A DNA stretch of 64,000 bases from Vulcanimicrobiota bacterium (GCA_003168375.1 PMSI01000001.1:1-64000), one strand, 5' to 3'; shown: positions 7,876 through 17,837, counted from the first letter of the stretch. Notes: generated from the sequence alone by a model not told the origin. Program-made: numbers and translations.

Positions 7876-9795
7876 CTAGTCTCCTTGCAGTATTCGCGCG
7901 GCGTTCCGAAAGTGACCGCTGATATGATCTACGCCTCGAGCAATAAGGTTCATTAACCGCAGGTAGTCCGCGCGTTGCCAATTCTTATCCGGAAGACCGA
8001 GATCCGCCGCGGCCCCTCGTGCCTTCGGCAGGTTTGGCTGATGTGCTAGTCCGCCAAACGTGCGGAGGTCATATAAGAAGGCCAGGGGTCCGAATTCCGA
8101 ACGCAGACGCCGGTACAGCGATTGGAGTTCGATCTGTAGGTCTCGGTCAGAAAGAGCCTTGTTGGCTTCGATTTCCCTGACGAGTCGCGCGAGGTCTCCG
8201 CATTGCAGGCCAAAATGCGCGATCACCGCCGCGACTAGCGTTACGCGCTGCAGCAAACGGCGCGAGCCCAGCGGGCGCGGCGGGGTCTCTTCATTCAAGT
8301 CAAGACTTCCACCAATTGTAACTGTGAGCTGGCGAAGTGGCGCTAGTTCCAGCGCGTCCAGAGCAAATGTCGAGGCGAGCGTAGCTCGCTTAAGGAACTC
8401 GTCTTCGCCGGCTGAGGATGCATAAAACCATTTGAGTTGCCGGCCGGCGAGACTGTCCAGGGAACCTTGCCACGGACCCTCGGAGCTCGGCGCGCCGAGA
8501 GACTTCGCTAACGAGCAGAAAGCCGTGTTCATGTTGCCGAGCGCGGAAGCAACAATATTTACTGCCTCTGGTATTGTCTGCTCAGATGAAAGGCTGGCTG
8601 CTGCATCGTCGCTCGGAGGCTCAACCGCGAATTGACGCCAGTACGGCCATTCGGTTAACGGAACGCCCTCGGCAAAGTCGCCGATAGCGGTCATTAGGAG
8701 TTCATTGCCCAGTCGCGAAGTGCTCCGCGTGAGGCCCCAGTAGTCTCGGCATGAGACGGAACCGTCGTCACCTACAGCAAAACCGTCGGCCCCTTCATAC
8801 TTTCTAAGGACGTCTTGGCGAAAGTAGATGCGCTCCATGAAGTCACACGCTTCGGCTGGAAAGCGCTCGCGATCGAGGTCGATGTCATACGTCCACCGGG
8901 CCGGTGCGACAGTTCCGAGCCGCGTCGGAAACGAGAATTCATACACGTCGAACGTCGGCTTATGGCCCGCGGGGTCATCGATATCTAAATGAGGTGGGTT
9001 TATTCGAAACCATAGATGAAGCCGTCGCTGCAAATACTCCTCCGCACCCGGAAGACCGATTTGTGCCGACGCGCTTTGAAGCAACGCTTTTGCGCCCTGT
9101 TCTGGCGACCCAAAGACGAGCTCTCCCGTTACGAATGCGGCAACGGCCTCTGATGTTGGATTGAAGTAGTGAAGGTGCCGGTAATGGCCGACTACCAATG
9201 AAAGCTGCCGTACCCGAAGGTATTTGAGAAGGTAATCGACTCGAATCTCGATGACCGCTACGTTGCCGTTGCTAACTTCGACTCGCCGCAGAGCTTCTAT
9301 TCCGGATAGCGCATCCCACCAAATGCCGCAACCCGGGGAGCGTTCCTCTAACCCTAAGAAAAGCCAAAGATCTGGATTGACAAGGAGAGTTGGCCCTCCC
9401 GCCGTGCCACGGCAGAACGCAAGTGGTTCGCAGGTAACCGACGTGAAGGGAATCTCGAAACGATAGAACGGATCGTAGGAATAATTCCTGCTGCTACCGT
9501 CGTCCACAATTGTATACCCAGAGGTTCCAAGTTCGCCGATCACGTTGCCGATGGAGTGCAGATCGTCGAATATCGCGGCGAACTGCTCCGATTCGAGCAA
9601 GAAGCTTTGTCGCTCGATGAAGCCTTCGACGTCCATGTTGCGTTCGCGGGATGTCGTCCGTGCAGCGAGCCAAAACCACGGACCGAGCATCGGCTGCGCC
9701 AATAGATCGCTAGACAGGTCTAGCTCTGCAATGCTGAATAGTTGCCTTGGGACATCTTCTAGGTCGAAAATTGGATTCATTGAATCGCTCACCAC
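7876..9795 (-). CDS. Large protein A with C-terminal Rx6H HEPN-like motif (first gene of HEPN cluster)
   Basis: The 639-residue protein has no family that I recognise for its first ~500 residues. The C-terminal ~130 residues look all-helical and contain LYDLRTFGGLAHQPN near 574-588. That gives R578-x6-H585, the spacing of the HEPN RNase motif, in the context expected at the start of the last HEPN helices. The first of three tightly spaced minus-strand genes, it ends 12 bp before protein B. Start choice is ambiguous among GTG 9795, GTG 9792 and ATG 9780; AGGTG lies just upstream of the GTGs. Composition is less GC-rich than the A2M gene next door. Function is inferred only from the motif and neighbours. 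Confidence 0.75.
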   Translation of the reverse strand: MVSDSMNPIFDLEDVPRQLFSIAELDLSSDLLAQPMLGPWFWLAARTTSRERNMDVEGFIERQSFLLESEQFAAIFDDLHSIGNVIGELGTSGYTIVDDGSSRNYSYDPFYRFEIPFTSVTCEPLAFCRGTAGGPTLLVNPDLWLFLGLEERSPGCGIWWDALSGIEALRRVEVSNGNVAVIEIRVDYLLKYLRVRQLSLVVGHYRHLHYFNPTSEAVAAFVTGELVFGSPEQGAKALLQSASAQIGLPGAEEYLQRRLHLWFRINPPHLDIDDPAGHKPTFDVYEFSFPTRLGTVAPARWTYDIDLDRERFPAEACDFMERIYFRQDVLRKYEGADGFAVGDDGSVSCRDYWGLTRSTSRLGNELLMTAIGDFAEGVPLTEWPYWRQFAVEPPSDDAAASLSSEQTIPEAVNIVASALGNMNTAFCSLAKSLGAPSSEGPWQGSLDSLAGRQLKWFYASSAGEDEFLKRATLASTFALDALELAPLRQLTVTIGGSLDLNEETPPRPLGSRRLLQRVTLVAAVIAHFGLQCGDLARLVREIEANKALSDRDLQIELQSLYRRLRSEFGPLAFLYDLRTFGGLAHQPNLPKARGAAADLGLPDKNWQRADYLRLMNLIARGVDHISGHFRNAARILQGD

Positions 9796-9876
9796 ACCTT
9801 CGACGCTCCCGCCTACGACGCTATCCGCATAAGTTTCTCTCGCAGAGTGCAGAGAAAGCGCAGTTCGCCGGCGAGA

Positions 9877-12800
9877 CTACCGAACCACGACGACCGAGGT
9901 GGCGCTGCGGCCGAATTCGTCGGGGCGGTCGACGAGGTGTGCGTCGGCGCCGGGCCATGCGAAGGTGCCGGGAGTGACGGTGCGCGCGAGGTAGTGGAGG
10001 CGGTAGATGCCGGCGTCGAGGTGATCGGCGTACGCTTCGATGCGGTCGACGCGGATCTGCTGGTCGCCGATCTTCCAGTCGGTCGCCGGAGTCTTCAGGG
10101 CTTTCGAGCTCGTCGCGAACGAGGTGTCGACCGCTTCGAACCCGGCGGGCAGCGCGTCGCTGATCAGCACGCGCTCGACCGGATGATCGCTCACGACTTG
10201 CAGCTCGATGTCGTAGACGTGCGCGGCCGGGAGCGTCAGCGACGATGCCGGTGCGGTGAGGCCGAGCGTCGCGAGGATCGGCGAGGTGTTCGCTTCGCGC
10301 ACGAGGCGCGTGATCCGCAGCCCGTTCAGGCGCCCCGGCGCGCTGCCGGGAAGGCGATAGGTGTAGGTGACGGCCCAGTGCAGCGTGCCGGTGCCGTCCT
10401 TCGCGAGCGTCACGTCGCTCTTGCCGGTGGGAAGATCGCGCATCGGCACATTTGCGGTGCGCTGCGGCGCGCGCGCGCCGCTGAACGTTTCGTGCGCGAC
10501 CGTCTTGCCGCCGACCGCTGCCGTCGCCGTGAAGTTCGCCGGCTGCTCGCGCGATGCGAGGTCGACCAGCGCGTTCAGCGCCGCCGCGTTCTCGCAGGCA
10601 CAGCCGAACGAGCCGTTGCGTCGCATGTCCAGCAGCGAGCGCGTGAGGCGGTCGATCGTCTCGCCGTCCGCGTTGCGCGCGAGCTCTAGGCGAAGCGCCT
10701 CGGCTTGCGCCACGACCGGCTGGTCGAACCAACCGTAGCGGCCCGGCAGGTTGACCGCCGCGCCGCGTCCGGTCGCGTACAGGTGATCGTCGATGACCTT
10801 CGTCATGCTCGCCGCGGGCGCAGCGTAGCCGGGCGCGAGCGTCAGCAGCCGCGCGAGGCGCGCTTGATCGGCGAATGCGAGCTTGGTGCGCTGCGCGTCG
10901 ATCTCGCCGAGGAACGTCGTGCGCCGATCGCCCGCGGCGGCGAGCGCATCGAGCGCTTGCAGCCGCAGCTCCGCCTTGCACAGATCGCTCTTGCACCACT
11001 TCTCGTGGCCGGTCGGATCGGCGAGCACCTTCGCCGCGTATTCGCGCGCGCCGGTGAGCAGCGGCGTCGCGGCGTCGATCCCGGCATCGTGCGCGCGCGC
11101 GAGCGACGCTAACGCGAACAGCGACTCCCAGGAGTCGGTTGTATCCGAGCTGCGGTACGCCGCGAAGCCGCCATCGGCGCGGCGGAGCGCGTCGAGGATT
11201 GCGATCTCCAGCAGCGCGCGGTCGCGCGACGCCTTGGGGTCGGTGCCATTGCGCTTGGCCAGGATCAGGAGGTCGCTCGCGATCGCGAGCCGGCTCGCGG
11301 CCGAGATCGCCAGACGGTCGTCGCCCTCGAGCGCCTTTTGCGCCGCGACGGTGACTTCGGGGATCAGCGACGATGCCAGCGCGACGTCGACGCCGCCGGC
11401 GTCGCGCGGCGTGTCGGCGGCGACGTCGAGCCCGACGCTCGCGTGCGCATCCGTCGTCCCCGTCTGCACAACGGATTCGCTGACGTCGAGCAGCCGGACC
11501 GGAACCGGTATCGCGAACGCGTCTGCGCCGTTCGCCGCCCGCACGCGGATGGTCGCCGTCGCAATGCCCGTCCCGCTCGCGACGACCGGGAAGCGGTACG
11601 CTTTGGTGATCTTGTCGAGCGGCGTGTCGAGCTGTGTCGTCGTCGCCGGCTTGTCGTTCACGAGGAACGTCAGCGGCCCGGCGAGCGCGGCGTCGATGTG
11701 GAGCGTCCCCGTTGCACCGGTTCCGTTCGTCACCGCGACGCCGGCGTCGAACCGGTCGCCCGGGCGCGCAAACTGCGGCATCACCGGGTTGGCGACCAGC
11801 GTCTTGGTGGTGCGGAAGGTCGTGTCGCCGTTGCCGAACCGTCCGTCGGCGGTCGCCGCGACGACCATGACGCGCCACGTCGTCAGATCGTCGGGGAGCG
11901 TGAACGTCGCGCTGGCGTTCCCGTTGGCGTCGGTGCGCAGCGCGCCGGCGAAGTATGCCAGCGGCGCGAACTTGCGCCGCACGCGCGGGTCGATGTCGGC
12001 ACCGGAGAGCCCGCCGCCGAAGCCCCAGCCCTTCTCGAGCGGACGTGCCGGCGTGTTCAGCACCAGCGCGACGCGGTTGTCGGCGTAGCGCGTCGAGATC
12101 GGCTGCTCGGCGTAGATTTCCTTGACCAGATCGGGCGGACGGTATCCGGTCAGTTGCAGCACCGCCTCGTTGACGACCATCAGCGTCGCTTCGCCGCTCA
12201 CCGGATGCTTCGCGCGGTCGGCGAGGTGGACGTGCACGGTCTGGCGCGCGCCGGGCGCGAGCGTTCCGGCATCGGCCTTCACGGTCGTGGTGACGTACTT
12301 CGAGTCGACCGCGACACTGAACGCTACGAACCCTACGCGGGCGAGCGCGTTCCCGCCGTCGGCCGGATCCTTCGGCGGCGGCGGACCGTGCCGCACGACG
12401 AACGCCTGCACCGCCGCGTTCGGCAGCATCTCCGGCGTCACGGTGAAGCGCACGGTCGGCGCCGCGCTGCTGGTTTGCTGCGTCGTCTCCCAGAGCACGC
12501 CGTGGCGCACGACGGCGACGTGCAGCTCGGCTTTCGGGAACGGCGACTGCACGAGCACGGTCGCGGTATCGCCCGGCTTGTACGAGGTCTTGTCGAGCTT
12601 GACGGTGAGCTGGGTTGGATCGCGTCCCCACCACATCGTCTCGCCGGTGCCGCCGACGAACAGCTCGACGTCGGTCTCGCCGGCGTCGTCCTTCGCGCCG
12701 GCGACGTTCGCGCGCACGCGGTACGTGCCGGGCTTCGGCGGCGTCAGCTTCACCGTCACGGCCTTGTCGGCGCTGGTCGCGTCGGCGCTCGCGACGGTCG

Positions 12801-15555
12801 TGTACGTCACCGACTGCGTCGCCTGCTCCGAGCCTTCCACGATCTGCGTCGCGTTCACGTAGTTCGCGCTCTGCAGCTCGACGTGGACCGCGGTGCCGGA
12901 GCGCGCGGCGCCCTTGGGATCGGTCGCGATCACCGCGACCGAGAGCGGCGTGCCGGCGGTGCCGACGTCGTCGGCCTTGACGCCGATCAGCGTGTCGCTC
13001 GGCAGCGCGGTGAACAGCTTGCTGTCGGAGACGGAGATGTTGGACGCGTCGGTGGTGCCGGCGTCGACTTCGTACGCCATCGGGAACGGGATATCGGTTG
13101 GAACCGGCACGCTGACCGAACTCTTGCCGTTCGCGTCGACGGTCACGGTCGAATCGAGCACGTCGGTCGACGCGTCGGGCTGCTGCTCCGGCCAGAACCA
13201 CTGGCGGCCGAAGCTGAACGCGTCGCGCCCTTTCGGCGTGAACGTGACCGGTGAGCGCGTGACGATGAAGTCGGTCGACGCCCCGTTCAGCGGCGCGCCG
13301 AACAGGTACGCGTTCGCCGCGGTCGCGACGATCGTTCCGCCGCGCGGCGCGATGTCGTGGTCGAGGCTGAGGTCGACCTTGAAGTTCGGCGGCTTGAACT
13401 CGGCGACGCGAAAGTTTCCGAAGATCTCCTCGCCGTTGCCCGCCGTCGCGCGCACGGTGTAGTACCCCAGTTGCGCGTTGTTCGGCAGCACGACGGGGAG
13501 CGAGAACTCGCCGAACGCGTCGAGCGACATGTGCCCGAGCTCGCGCTTGTCGCCGCTCGGCAGCTCCAGACGCACCGTGTACGACGGCGCGACGCCGCGG
13601 CGGAGCACGCCGTCGACCAGGTACCAGCCGACGGCGGTCATCTGCGCGGTCTCGCCGGGCTGATAGAGCTGGCGGTCCGAGAAAATCGTGCCGCGCGCGA
13701 TCGGCGTCGCGGACGACCAGCCGTTGTAGAAATCGCCGGCGTACGCACCCGTGCCCTCGCTGGTGCGCACGTAGGTCCAGTCGGGTCCCTTGCGCACGAT
13801 CGTGACGAACGCGGGCGCTGCGTTCTTGCCTTTATCGGTCGCGGCGCAGCGCGCGAATGCCGGCCCGGCGAACGACGCGATCCCGGCGCCGTCGGTCGTA
13901 CCCTGCGCGCACGCGACCGGCGTCGACTTGGTGTCGGCGTCGGTCTGCGAGGGATAGACCTCGACCTGCGCGCCGGCGACCGGCGTGCCGTCGGTGATGC
14001 GATCGACGCGCACGCTGCCGCCGTCGGGGAACCATTGCGCGAACACGCCCAGATCCGTCAGCTGCACCACGCCGGCGGCGACGAACGGCTGATCTTTGCC
14101 GGCGTACGCGGCGGTGATGCCGTAGGCGAGCGCGCCGGCGGGCGCGCCGAGCTTGTCGCGCAGCGGCACCTGGATCGTCCGCTGAACGTTCTTGGGCGCG
14201 CTCGCGTCGAAGTGCGGCCAGTCGACGCGCGGCCCCAGCACGCCCTTCTCGCCGCCGTAGCTGCTGGCGTCGTCGTTCTGCACGACGTCGTTCGGTTTGA
14301 GCGCGCGGAACGTCGCGCGCACGTCGGCCGGCGCATTGACCGCGACGACGTTCAGCCGCACGTCGCGCGCGGCCGGGAACAGGTTCGTGCCGTCGGGCGC
14401 CCACACGTCGGGCGCGTAATCGCCGGTTCGGAACGTCGCGGTCTGCGCGCTCCCGAGCCGCTGTCCGAACGTGTCTTTGAGGTCGGCGCCGATCGCGACG
14501 GTGTAGTCCGTCTGCGGGTCGAGCAGCGAGGTGTTCACGACGACGCCGTCCATGTCGAGGGCGGCGAACGGCGTCGAGCCCTTCGGCGGCGCCGGGCTCA
14601 GCGTCAGCGCCGCGAGCGACTTGTCGTCGATCGGCGTTGTGAACGTCAGCTTCGGCTGACCGGTCGTGAAGCGGGCGGCGGAGCCCGTCTTGAGGCCTGC
14701 GAAGCGCAGCGCGTCGTACGTGCGGAACGTCCCGGTGAAGGGGTATTCGCTGGGGCGGTTTCCGTCGCGCGGCAGCACGCCGGGTTCGATCACGACTTCG
14801 TACTGTGTCGCCTTGGCGAGATCGTGGGCGGGGACGAGCAGATAGTGCCAGTTCCGCTGCGAGGGATCGAACACGTCCTCGGCCGGAGCGGTCGGCGTCG
14901 GCGTCGCCTTCGCGGTGTCCGGCGGGATCACGAGCGGCTCGCCGGCGTCCTTCGGATCGTCCTTGCGATGGACGCGCGCGTGCGCTTGGAGCGATGTGCG
15001 GTCGAGCGCCACGTTCGAGGTGAACTCGATCTTCGGGCGCAGCTCGCGCGGCTGCTGATTGGTGTCGTCGCCCTGCGCCTGGCCGGGCAGATCGCTCAGC
15101 TCGACTTCCGGCGTTTGGAACGTCCACGAGACGTCCGCGTCGAGCGCGTGTCCGTGCACGTCGTGCAGACCTTTGGCGATCGTCACCCGCACGCGCGTCG
15201 CGGCCGGCCAGGCGCGGTCGGGCTCGAAGCCGATCATGCGCGGGGTCAGGAAGCGGAACTTCCCCGGGAACGCGGGCTCGAGCGTGAAGTGCGCGAGGAT
15301 CGGCGCCTCGTCCGGCGATTCCAGGGCCTGGAGCGCGATCAGGTCGTCGGTGAACCGCACCCGGACCTGCGCTAGCGTGCCGACGTCGCCGGTCGGCGCG
15401 ATCGCGGCGATCAGCGGGCCGGGCGAGGGCGACGGGAGCGGCGAGACCACCGCGAGCGGCCCGGTCTTCGCCGGGGCAAGCGGGTTGCAACCGGTCGCAA
15501 AGAGTGCGACGGCCATCGCGGCGAAGGCGGATGCGCGGCGCGCATGCGTACGCAA
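9877..15555 (-). CDS. Bacterial alpha-2-macroglobulin family lipoprotein, thioester absent
   Basis: The 1892-residue protein begins with a lipoprotein signal peptide (hydrophobic AFAAMAVALFATGC, lipidated Cys23). A long chain of macroglobulin-like beta domains follows, then an A2M core (RKFAPLAYFAGALRTDANG, TFTLPDDLTTWRVMVVA), a helical toroid and a C-terminal receptor-binding-like domain. Family members guard the periplasm against foreign proteases. The CxEQ thioester expected before the toroid is not present; the region reads ALEGDDRLAISAASRLAIAS. It would thus resemble the thioester-less (YfaS-like) subtype. It is divergent from pbpC, the usual A2M partner in cell-wall repair. The start is TTG 15555; an upstream in-frame stop leaves no earlier option. 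Confidence 0.9.
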   Translation of the reverse strand: MRTHARRASAFAAMAVALFATGCNPLAPAKTGPLAVVSPLPSPSPGPLIAAIAPTGDVGTLAQVRVRFTDDLIALQALESPDEAPILAHFTLEPAFPGKFRFLTPRMIGFEPDRAWPAATRVRVTIAKGLHDVHGHALDADVSWTFQTPEVELSDLPGQAQGDDTNQQPRELRPKIEFTSNVALDRTSLQAHARVHRKDDPKDAGEPLVIPPDTAKATPTPTAPAEDVFDPSQRNWHYLLVPAHDLAKATQYEVVIEPGVLPRDGNRPSEYPFTGTFRTYDALRFAGLKTGSAARFTTGQPKLTFTTPIDDKSLAALTLSPAPPKGSTPFAALDMDGVVVNTSLLDPQTDYTVAIGADLKDTFGQRLGSAQTATFRTGDYAPDVWAPDGTNLFPAARDVRLNVVAVNAPADVRATFRALKPNDVVQNDDASSYGGEKGVLGPRVDWPHFDASAPKNVQRTIQVPLRDKLGAPAGALAYGITAAYAGKDQPFVAAGVVQLTDLGVFAQWFPDGGSVRVDRITDGTPVAGAQVEVYPSQTDADTKSTPVACAQGTTDGAGIASFAGPAFARCAATDKGKNAAPAFVTIVRKGPDWTYVRTSEGTGAYAGDFYNGWSSATPIARGTIFSDRQLYQPGETAQMTAVGWYLVDGVLRRGVAPSYTVRLELPSGDKRELGHMSLDAFGEFSLPVVLPNNAQLGYYTVRATAGNGEEIFGNFRVAEFKPPNFKVDLSLDHDIAPRGGTIVATAANAYLFGAPLNGASTDFIVTRSPVTFTPKGRDAFSFGRQWFWPEQQPDASTDVLDSTVTVDANGKSSVSVPVPTDIPFPMAYEVDAGTTDASNISVSDSKLFTALPSDTLIGVKADDVGTAGTPLSVAVIATDPKGAARSGTAVHVELQSANYVNATQIVEGSEQATQSVTYTTVASADATSADKAVTVKLTPPKPGTYRVRANVAGAKDDAGETDVELFVGGTGETMWWGRDPTQLTVKLDKTSYKPGDTATVLVQSPFPKAELHVAVVRHGVLWETTQQTSSAAPTVRFTVTPEMLPNAAVQAFVVRHGPPPPKDPADGGNALARVGFVAFSVAVDSKYVTTTVKADAGTLAPGARQTVHVHLADRAKHPVSGEATLMVVNEAVLQLTGYRPPDLVKEIYAEQPISTRYADNRVALVLNTPARPLEKGWGFGGGLSGADIDPRVRRKFAPLAYFAGALRTDANGNASATFTLPDDLTTWRVMVVAATADGRFGNGDTTFRTTKTLVANPVMPQFARPGDRFDAGVAVTNGTGATGTLHIDAALAGPLTFLVNDKPATTTQLDTPLDKITKAYRFPVVASGTGIATATIRVRAANGADAFAIPVPVRLLDVSESVVQTGTTDAHASVGLDVAADTPRDAGGVDVALASSLIPEVTVAAQKALEGDDRLAISAASRLAIASDLLILAKRNGTDPKASRDRALLEIAILDALRRADGGFAAYRSSDTTDSWESLFALASLARAHDAGIDAATPLLTGAREYAAKVLADPTGHEKWCKSDLCKAELRLQALDALAAAGDRRTTFLGEIDAQRTKLAFADQARLARLLTLAPGYAAPAASMTKVIDDHLYATGRGAAVNLPGRYGWFDQPVVAQAEALRLELARNADGETIDRLTRSLLDMRRNGSFGCACENAAALNALVDLASREQPANFTATAAVGGKTVAHETFSGARAPQRTANVPMRDLPTGKSDVTLAKDGTGTLHWAVTYTYRLPGSAPGRLNGLRITRLVREANTSPILATLGLTAPASSLTLPAAHVYDIELQVVSDHPVERVLISDALPAGFEAVDTSFATSSKALKTPATDWKIGDQQIRVDRIEAYADHLDAGIYRLHYLARTVTPGTFAWPGADAHLVDRPDEFGRSATSVVVVR

Positions 15556-15591
15556 AGCGTTACGACCGTTCGTCTACACCGAGGTGCTCCC

Positions 15592-17799
15592 TTGTCGCGC
15601 CCGAGACTGCTCGCGGTATTGGTCTTCGTCGCCGTTGCGGTCGCGGTACGGCCGATCGGTCCGCGCGCCTTCGCCGGCGGCGCGAACGCCGTGACCTTCG
15701 AAGACCGGGGCGGCGTGCCGCTCGGGACCGTGCTCGCGCGCGACAGCGAGCACGCGGTGCGGGTCCCGCTGGCACGCGTCTCGCCACGCTTTCTGGCGGC
15801 GGTCCGCGCCGTCGAGGACGCCCGCTTCGAGCAGCACGGAGCCGTCGACCCGTTCGCGCTGGCACGCGCCGCGTGGCAGCTCGGGCGCACCGGACACGTC
15901 GTCTCGGGCGGCTCGACGATCACGATGCAGCTCGCGCGGCTGCGCTGGGAGCTGCCGCACTCGCTGGTCGGGAAGCTGGAAGAGATCGTACTGGCGACGC
16001 GCATCGAGGCCGGAACCTCCAAGGACGCGATCCTCGAAGCGTACGTGAACCGGCTGCCGATGGGCGGCGACCTGGTCGGCGTGGAGGCGGGGGCGCGGAC
16101 GTACTTCGGGACCCCGGCGGCGGAGCTCGACCTCGCGCACGCCGCGTTCCTCGCCGCGATCCCGAACGCGCCGGCGGAGCTCGATCCGTACGCGCACCGG
16201 GACGCGCTCGAGACGCGGCGCCGGCTGGTGCTGCAGCGGATGGTCGCGACCGGCGCGACAACGGCCGGCGAAGCGACGCGCGCGGCTTCCGAACCGATCG
16301 ACGTCCTGCCGCGCAGCGACGGGATCGCGGCCGCGCCGCACCTTCTGTTCCGGCTCGCCGCGGGCGTCCCGCCCGAGGCGACGCGCGTGCGGACGACGAT
16401 CGACGGTGAGCTGCAAGCCTTCGCGGAGAACGCGACGCAGCAGATCGTCGGCGGGCTCGGCGAACGCGGTGCACGTGACGGCGCCGCGATCGTGCTCGAC
16501 AACCGCGACGGCGCGATCCTGGCCTACGTCGGCTCGGCCGACTACTTCGCGCGCGAAGGCGCGGGGAAGAACGACGGCGTCACCGCGCTGCGCCAGCCCG
16601 GCTCGACGCTCAAGCCGTTTCTGTACGAGCTCGCGTTCGAGCGGCGCACGGCGCGGCCGACGACGATCCTTGCCGACGTCCCGACGACGTACGCGATCCC
16701 CGGTTTGCACGCGTACAGCCCCGGTGACTACAGCCAGCGGTTCGCCGGGCCCGTGCGCGCGCGGATCGCGCTCGCCGATTCGCTCAACGTCCCCGCCGTG
16801 CGCGTGCTGAGCGACGCCGGCGTTCCGGCGTTTCTCGACCGGCTGCACGCGCTGGGTTTTCGCCACTTGACGCGCGATGCGGATCATTACGGGCTCGGGC
16901 TCGCGCTCGGCGACGGTGAGGTGACGCTCGAAGAGCTCGCGGCGGCGTACGCGACGATCGCCCGTGGCGGGCGCACCGTGCGCGCGTACGCGCTGCTCGA
17001 CGGCGGCGGCAGCGTCGCGGCGGGCGGGCCGCCGAACGTCGGTGCGACTTCGGAGTGGGCGCTGGTCACCGACGTGCTGGCGGACGCGCATGCGCGGGCG
17101 CGGGCTTTCGGCGTGCGTTCGCTGCTGCACACATCGTTCCCGAGTGCGGTGAAGACGGGGACCTCGTCGGATTTTCGCGACACGTGGACCGTCGGGTTCA
17201 CTCGCGACTACACCGTCGCGACGTGGGTCGGCAACTTCGACGGTTCGCCGATGCGGCGCATCAGCGGCATCGCCGGCGCCGCGCCGCTGTGGAACCGCAT
17301 CATCCGCCACCTCGCCGAACGCGACGCGCCGCAGGCGTTCGCGCCGCCGCATGGGTACGTGCGGCGGCCGATGTGCGCGACGACCGGCGTGCGCCCGACG
17401 CGCGCGTGCCGCAGCGTCGTCGCCGAATGGCTCGATGCGCGCGACGTGATCGCGTGGAACAAACCGCCCCGGCCGCTCGACCGCCGCTACGATGCGTGGC
17501 TCGCGGCCCAGCCGCCGCAAGCGGACGACGCGCTCCGCATCGTCGCGCCGCACGACGGCGACACCTTCGTCGCGGCGGCCGGCGCCCGCATCGCGGTCGT
17601 CGCGCGCGGCACGGCGCATCCGGCGTGGGAGCTGAACGGCAAGCTGCTCGGCGCCCGCGACGCGCGCTGGACACTGCCCCTCGCGCGCGGCCACTGGACG
17701 CTGCGGGTGCACGACGGAGCGCACGCCGACACGGTGACGTTCACGGTCGGCGATCCGCTTCCACACGGACGTCACGCCGGGTTCACGATCCCGGGCTAG
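15592..17799 (+). CDS. pbpC: Penicillin-binding protein 1C, bifunctional peptidoglycan synthase
   Basis: A short N-terminal membrane anchor is followed by a GT51 transglycosylase with VEDARFEQHG (catalytic Glu) and SGGSTITMQLAR. The transpeptidase domain has its three motifs: GSTLKPF (SxxK), SLN (SxN) and KTGTS. A C-terminal BiPBP_C beta domain covers the last ~85 residues, typical of PbpC. The protein polymerises and cross-links peptidoglycan at the outer face of the inner membrane. I prefer TTG 15592 because GAGGTG sits 5 bases before it and because ATG 15544 would overlap the divergent A2M start; ATG 15544 remains possible. The divergent pairing with an A2M lipoprotein is the classic pbpC/A2M association. 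Confidence 0.93.
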   Translation: MSRPRLLAVLVFVAVAVAVRPIGPRAFAGGANAVTFEDRGGVPLGTVLARDSEHAVRVPLARVSPRFLAAVRAVEDARFEQHGAVDPFALARAAWQLGRTGHVVSGGSTITMQLARLRWELPHSLVGKLEEIVLATRIEAGTSKDAILEAYVNRLPMGGDLVGVEAGARTYFGTPAAELDLAHAAFLAAIPNAPAELDPYAHRDALETRRRLVLQRMVATGATTAGEATRAASEPIDVLPRSDGIAAAPHLLFRLAAGVPPEATRVRTTIDGELQAFAENATQQIVGGLGERGARDGAAIVLDNRDGAILAYVGSADYFAREGAGKNDGVTALRQPGSTLKPFLYELAFERRTARPTTILADVPTTYAIPGLHAYSPGDYSQRFAGPVRARIALADSLNVPAVRVLSDAGVPAFLDRLHALGFRHLTRDADHYGLGLALGDGEVTLEELAAAYATIARGGRTVRAYALLDGGGSVAAGGPPNVGATSEWALVTDVLADAHARARAFGVRSLLHTSFPSAVKTGTSSDFRDTWTVGFTRDYTVATWVGNFDGSPMRRISGIAGAAPLWNRIIRHLAERDAPQAFAPPHGYVRRPMCATTGVRPTRACRSVVAEWLDARDVIAWNKPPRPLDRRYDAWLAAQPPQADDALRIVAPHDGDTFVAAAGARIAVVARGTAHPAWELNGKLLGARDARWTLPLARGHWTLRVHDGAHADTVTFTVGDPLPHGRHAGFTIPG

Positions 17800-17837
17800 C
17801 CAGGAACGCTGGGCTTACCCGGCGATAGACGAACCGC

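Noticed and set aside
9821-15490. Very long open frames on both strands across the A2M gene (for example 9821-13201 minus, 11338-13254 plus, 13357-15375 plus)
   Set aside because: They are Arg/Ala/Gly-rich shadows caused by very high GC at third positions; only the A2M frame has domains, a signal peptide and normal composition.
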